Source: Nocardia australiensis (GTDB lineage Bacteria > Actinomycetota > Actinomycetes > Mycobacteriales > Mycobacteriaceae). Taken from it: DNA of 64,000 nucleotides. Position 1 is the first letter of the stretch, and each line of letters starts with the position of its first letter. The DNA lies in assembly GCF_020733705.1 (NCBI RefSeq), contig NZ_JAJFZM010000004.1, positions 124,001 through 188,000 of the forward strand, given 5' to 3'. The notes under the pieces were generated by a model. It was given only the letters and a program-made list of their open reading frames with translations. It had not been told where the DNA came from and searched no databases. This document shows, piece by piece, positions 61,977-64,000 of the stretch. Both the position numbers and the translations under genes were made by a program.

Positions 61977-62516
61977 GTGGGGCGACGGACGACGGCGAGT
62001 GTGGTGGGGTTGGTGGGAGTGACGCTGGCGGTGACCGGCTGCGGATCGACCACGGATGGATCGCCGACATCGAGTGCGGCCGATGTATCGGCCGTGACAG
62101 CGGCGCTGTGGGATCCGTGCACCCAGGTCTCGGACGAGGTACTGCAACAACTCGGCATGGATCTCTCGACGAGAGGGGCCGGTGTCGCGGATGTGCAAGA
62201 ACCGGGATGGAAGGTGTGTTCCTGGAACAACGCTGAGTTCAACCTGGGAATCTCGGCCACGATCCATTCCACGCAGGACCTCGATGCCAGACCCGATAAC
62301 GTCGACTCCACCGTTGTCTCCTTCAACGGCCGCGGCGGAGTCCAGCACCGCAGAAAGTCGGAGAAATACGGACCGACCTGCGAGATGGCTTTCCCCTCGG
62401 GGCAGGGACTGGTCGTGGTCACCACGTCGAATCGCGCGACATCGGAAAACGCCGCTGACTCGTGTGCGCACACACGCTCCGCGGCCAAGATGCTGACACC
62501 GGTGTTTCCACGCTGA
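61977..62516 (+). CDS. DUF3558-family lipoprotein
   Basis: A 179-residue lipoprotein: MGRRTTASVVGLVGVTLAVT and lipidated Cys22 in AVTGCG, then a Ser/Thr-rich linker and a DUF3558 domain (DPCTQVSDEVLQQLGMD, EPGWKVCSWNNAEFNLGI, SCAHTRSAAKML) with conserved cysteines. Found widely in mycolic-acid bacteria, function unknown. GTG 61977 follows GGGAG six bases upstream; a frame open from 61812 would place the signal peptide 55 residues inside. Confidence 0.85.
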   Translation: MGRRTTASVVGLVGVTLAVTGCGSTTDGSPTSSAADVSAVTAALWDPCTQVSDEVLQQLGMDLSTRGAGVADVQEPGWKVCSWNNAEFNLGISATIHSTQDLDARPDNVDSTVVSFNGRGGVQHRRKSEKYGPTCEMAFPSGQGLVVVTTSNRATSENAADSCAHTRSAAKMLTPVFPR

Positions 62517-62615
62517 CACCTCGTTGGTAAACATGCTGGGGGACTGGACAATTAGCTACCCGCACATATTTCGTCGGTGACCGACACGGGTGAGGTACTC
62601 CGCACAGATGCTGGT

Positions 62616-63596
62616 TTAGGGGATGAGGACGACCTTGCCCATGGTCGCGCGGGTTTCGATGGCGTGGTGCGCGGCCGCCGCGGCGGCAAGCGGGAATCGG
62701 TGGACCGCCGGGTGAAGTCGGCCCGTCGCCGCCGCGTCCATCGCGCGGTCCTCGAGAACGCGGATGTCGCCGCCCGCGCGCTGCAGCATTGGTGGGCCTA
62801 GCACGACTTCCGAGGTGATAGCGCGTTCGGCGAGCTCGTGTCCGCTGAGTGTCAGCGGATCGTCATCGAAGTACCCGTAGACCAGATGGGCGCCACCTTT
62901 GCCGACCAAATCGATAGCGGCCCTTGCGGTCTCACCGCCGATGGCATCGAAGAAGACGGTGGCGCGCCGCTCGCCGAGCTGGGTGAGAACCTGAGCGGGC
63001 CAGTCGGGGAGTAGATAGTCGGCGGCGATATCGGCGCCGTTCCTGGCTACTCGCGCCACCTTCGCGGGACCACCTGCCAGCCCTATCACGGTGGCGCCCT
63101 GGCTCTTTGCATATTGAACCAGCAGTGTTCCGATGCCGCCGGCGGCGGCGGTCACGATGACGACGCTATCGGCGCCGACGTCCGCGAACTGCAGGATGCC
63201 CATTGTGGTCCGGCCGGTGCCGATCATCGCGACCGACTCGGCCGCGTCGAGAGCTGACGGAATCTCGTGCAGCCGAGCCACATCGGTCACCGCGAGCTCG
63301 GCGTAACCGCCGGGAGCCGCGCCGAGATGGGCCACGACCTGTTTGCCGAGCCAGTCGGAGTCGACATCAGCGCCGAGCGCATCGACGGTCCCCGCGACCT
63401 CTCGTCCCGGGATGGTCGGCAGCTCCGATGGCAGATACGGGCCGGGCAGTCCCTGCCGCAACGAGGTGTCGACGACGTGAACTCCGGCGGCCGCCACCGC
63501 GATCCGGACCTGGCCGGCACCGGGCTCCGGATCGGGAACGGTTGCGTAGCACAGGTTTTCGGCCGGGCCGAAGGCGTGGAGTTGGATAGCGTGCAC
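62616..63596 (-). CDS. MDR-family quinone oxidoreductase-like protein
   Basis: A 326-residue medium-chain reductase without the catalytic zinc cysteines. It has the N-terminal GroES-like domain (AIQLHAFGPAENLCYATVP, IPGREVAGTVDALG) and the NADPH loop VVIVTAAAGGIGTLLVQYAK (about residue 145). Related proteins reduce quinones or enones with NADPH. GTG 63596 follows AGGAGCC; a longer frame from 63638 lacks such a site. Confidence 0.88.
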   Translation of the reverse strand: MHAIQLHAFGPAENLCYATVPDPEPGAGQVRIAVAAAGVHVVDTSLRQGLPGPYLPSELPTIPGREVAGTVDALGADVDSDWLGKQVVAHLGAAPGGYAELAVTDVARLHEIPSALDAAESVAMIGTGRTTMGILQFADVGADSVVIVTAAAGGIGTLLVQYAKSQGATVIGLAGGPAKVARVARNGADIAADYLLPDWPAQVLTQLGERRATVFFDAIGGETARAAIDLVGKGGAHLVYGYFDDDPLTLSGHELAERAITSEVVLGPPMLQRAGGDIRVLEDRAMDAAATGRLHPAVHRFPLAAAAAAHHAIETRATMGKVVLIP

Positions 63597-63646
63597 GGTG
63601 GCTCCTGATTCGTGAGACGGTCGATAGCCACTCTGCAACCTGAAGT

Positions 63647-64000
63647 TCAGTTCAGGTCAACCGGTGCTCTCCGGGCGGCCCGCGCCTCGAATCCGTCGCA
63701 GAGCGCGGACAGGCCGGTACGCAGCAGATCCTCCGGTGCCAGATCGCTGGCTCCAGCGCCGTCCAGTTCGGCGAGTGCCGGGGGGATCGGCAACTGTGAT
63801 TTCCCTTGCAGCAGATCGCGCAGCCCATTGCGGGCGTCCGGGTCGATTCCTTCGCGGGCGAACAACGCGCCGCTGATCTGTGGCAGCGTCGCGCCGGAGA
63901 TGTAATTCCATACGGTGAACGCCATCGTGGTCGCTTCGCGGGTGGAGACATTCAACTCGCGCAGCCCCTCGACCAGCCAGGCGAGGCAATCCAGGCTCGA
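63647..64000 (-). CDS. TetR-family regulator, C-terminal part
   Basis: The gene runs off the right edge. The visible 117 residues include LDCLAWLVEGLRELNVSTRE, FTVWNYISGATLPQISGALF and DLLRTGLSALCDGFEARAAR, which is the C-terminal ligand-binding domain found in TetR regulators of the TetR_C type. The end of the gene is 50 bp before the quinone-reductase gene start, on the same strand, so it is the first gene of that operon and likely controls it. Confidence 0.8.
   Translation of the reverse strand, partial: SSLDCLAWLVEGLRELNVSTREATTMAFTVWNYISGATLPQISGALFAREGIDPDARNGLRDLLQGKSQLPIPPALAELDGAGASDLAPEDLLRTGLSALCDGFEARAARRAPVDLN

Noticed and set aside
1..64000. CRISPR arrays, rRNA genes or a replication origin
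   Set aside because: No regularly spaced repeats, no rRNA-like sequence and no DnaA-box cluster were seen.

Overview
The window is chromosomal DNA of a high-GC, mycolic-acid-type actinobacterium, most likely Nocardia or a close relative. The evidence is the strong GC bias at third codon positions, GTG and TTG starts, a GarA/FtsR/MerR/glycine-cleavage block, WhiB, GuaB1, a ChoD-like flavoprotein, DUF3558 lipoprotein and IdeR-type iron box. From about 16 kb to 58 kb the backbone follows the gene order I recall for Mycobacterium tuberculosis Rv1822 to Rv1850 (pgsA2, gcvH, garA, Rv1828, Rv1829, Rv1830, gcvB; Rv1836c, glcB; Rv1841c, Rv1842c, guaB1; Rv1845c, Rv1846c, Rv1847, urease), interrupted by blocks of accessory DNA.

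0-16 kb: end of an epimerase, heme oxygenase, a ThrE-type amino-acid exporter, an F420-type LLM oxidoreductase, a secreted VWA protein, a TetR-controlled two-gene ABC exporter with a palindromic operator, an acyl-CoA dehydrogenase/oxidase, a PAP2 phosphatase, and an operon of a ChoD-like GMC oxidoreductase, a DUF2252 protein lacking its catalytic segment and a NERD-like membrane protein.

16-23.4 kb: the conserved block pgsA2-like, gcvH, garA, ftsR, DUF151, resR-like MerR, then a tandem glycine riboswitch in front of gcvP.

23.4-31 kb: accessory region with a four-gene cassette (AttH/CrtC-like protein, winged-helix protein, and two overlapping genes that look like a split phosphotransferring dikinase with two swivelling-histidine domains and no PEP-binding barrel), a TetR gene, and an orphan P450 that lacks the ExxR motif. 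31-35 kb: VWA/solute-binding protein, WhiB, HNH nuclease and a stretch of decayed SDR, alcohol dehydrogenase and TetR genes.

35-43.6 kb: glcB, whose last 44 bp are duplicated 6.4 kb downstream. Between the copies lies an island with a lipoprotein, a tRNA 3' remnant, an ISL3-family element and a frameshifted IS4-family element. The original glcB tail and terminator survive at the far end.

43.7-58 kb: small membrane protein, an RHH regulator/VOC/methyltransferase operon, IS3 remnant, CAP protein, a putative DNA glycosylase-family protein, two CNNM/CorC transporters with a structured leader, guaB1, DMT transporter, DEAD-box helicase, M56/BlaI pair with its operator, and the Rv1847-type thioesterase. 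Around the thioesterase lie gene corpses: a siderophore ABC ATPase tail behind an IdeR box, a SoxR tail, and a urease alpha subunit reduced to its two ends exactly where the urease operon would be expected. 58.5-64 kb: two proteins of unknown function, an O-methyltransferase, a DUF3558 lipoprotein, a quinone-oxidoreductase-like MDR protein and the C-terminal part of a TetR regulator.
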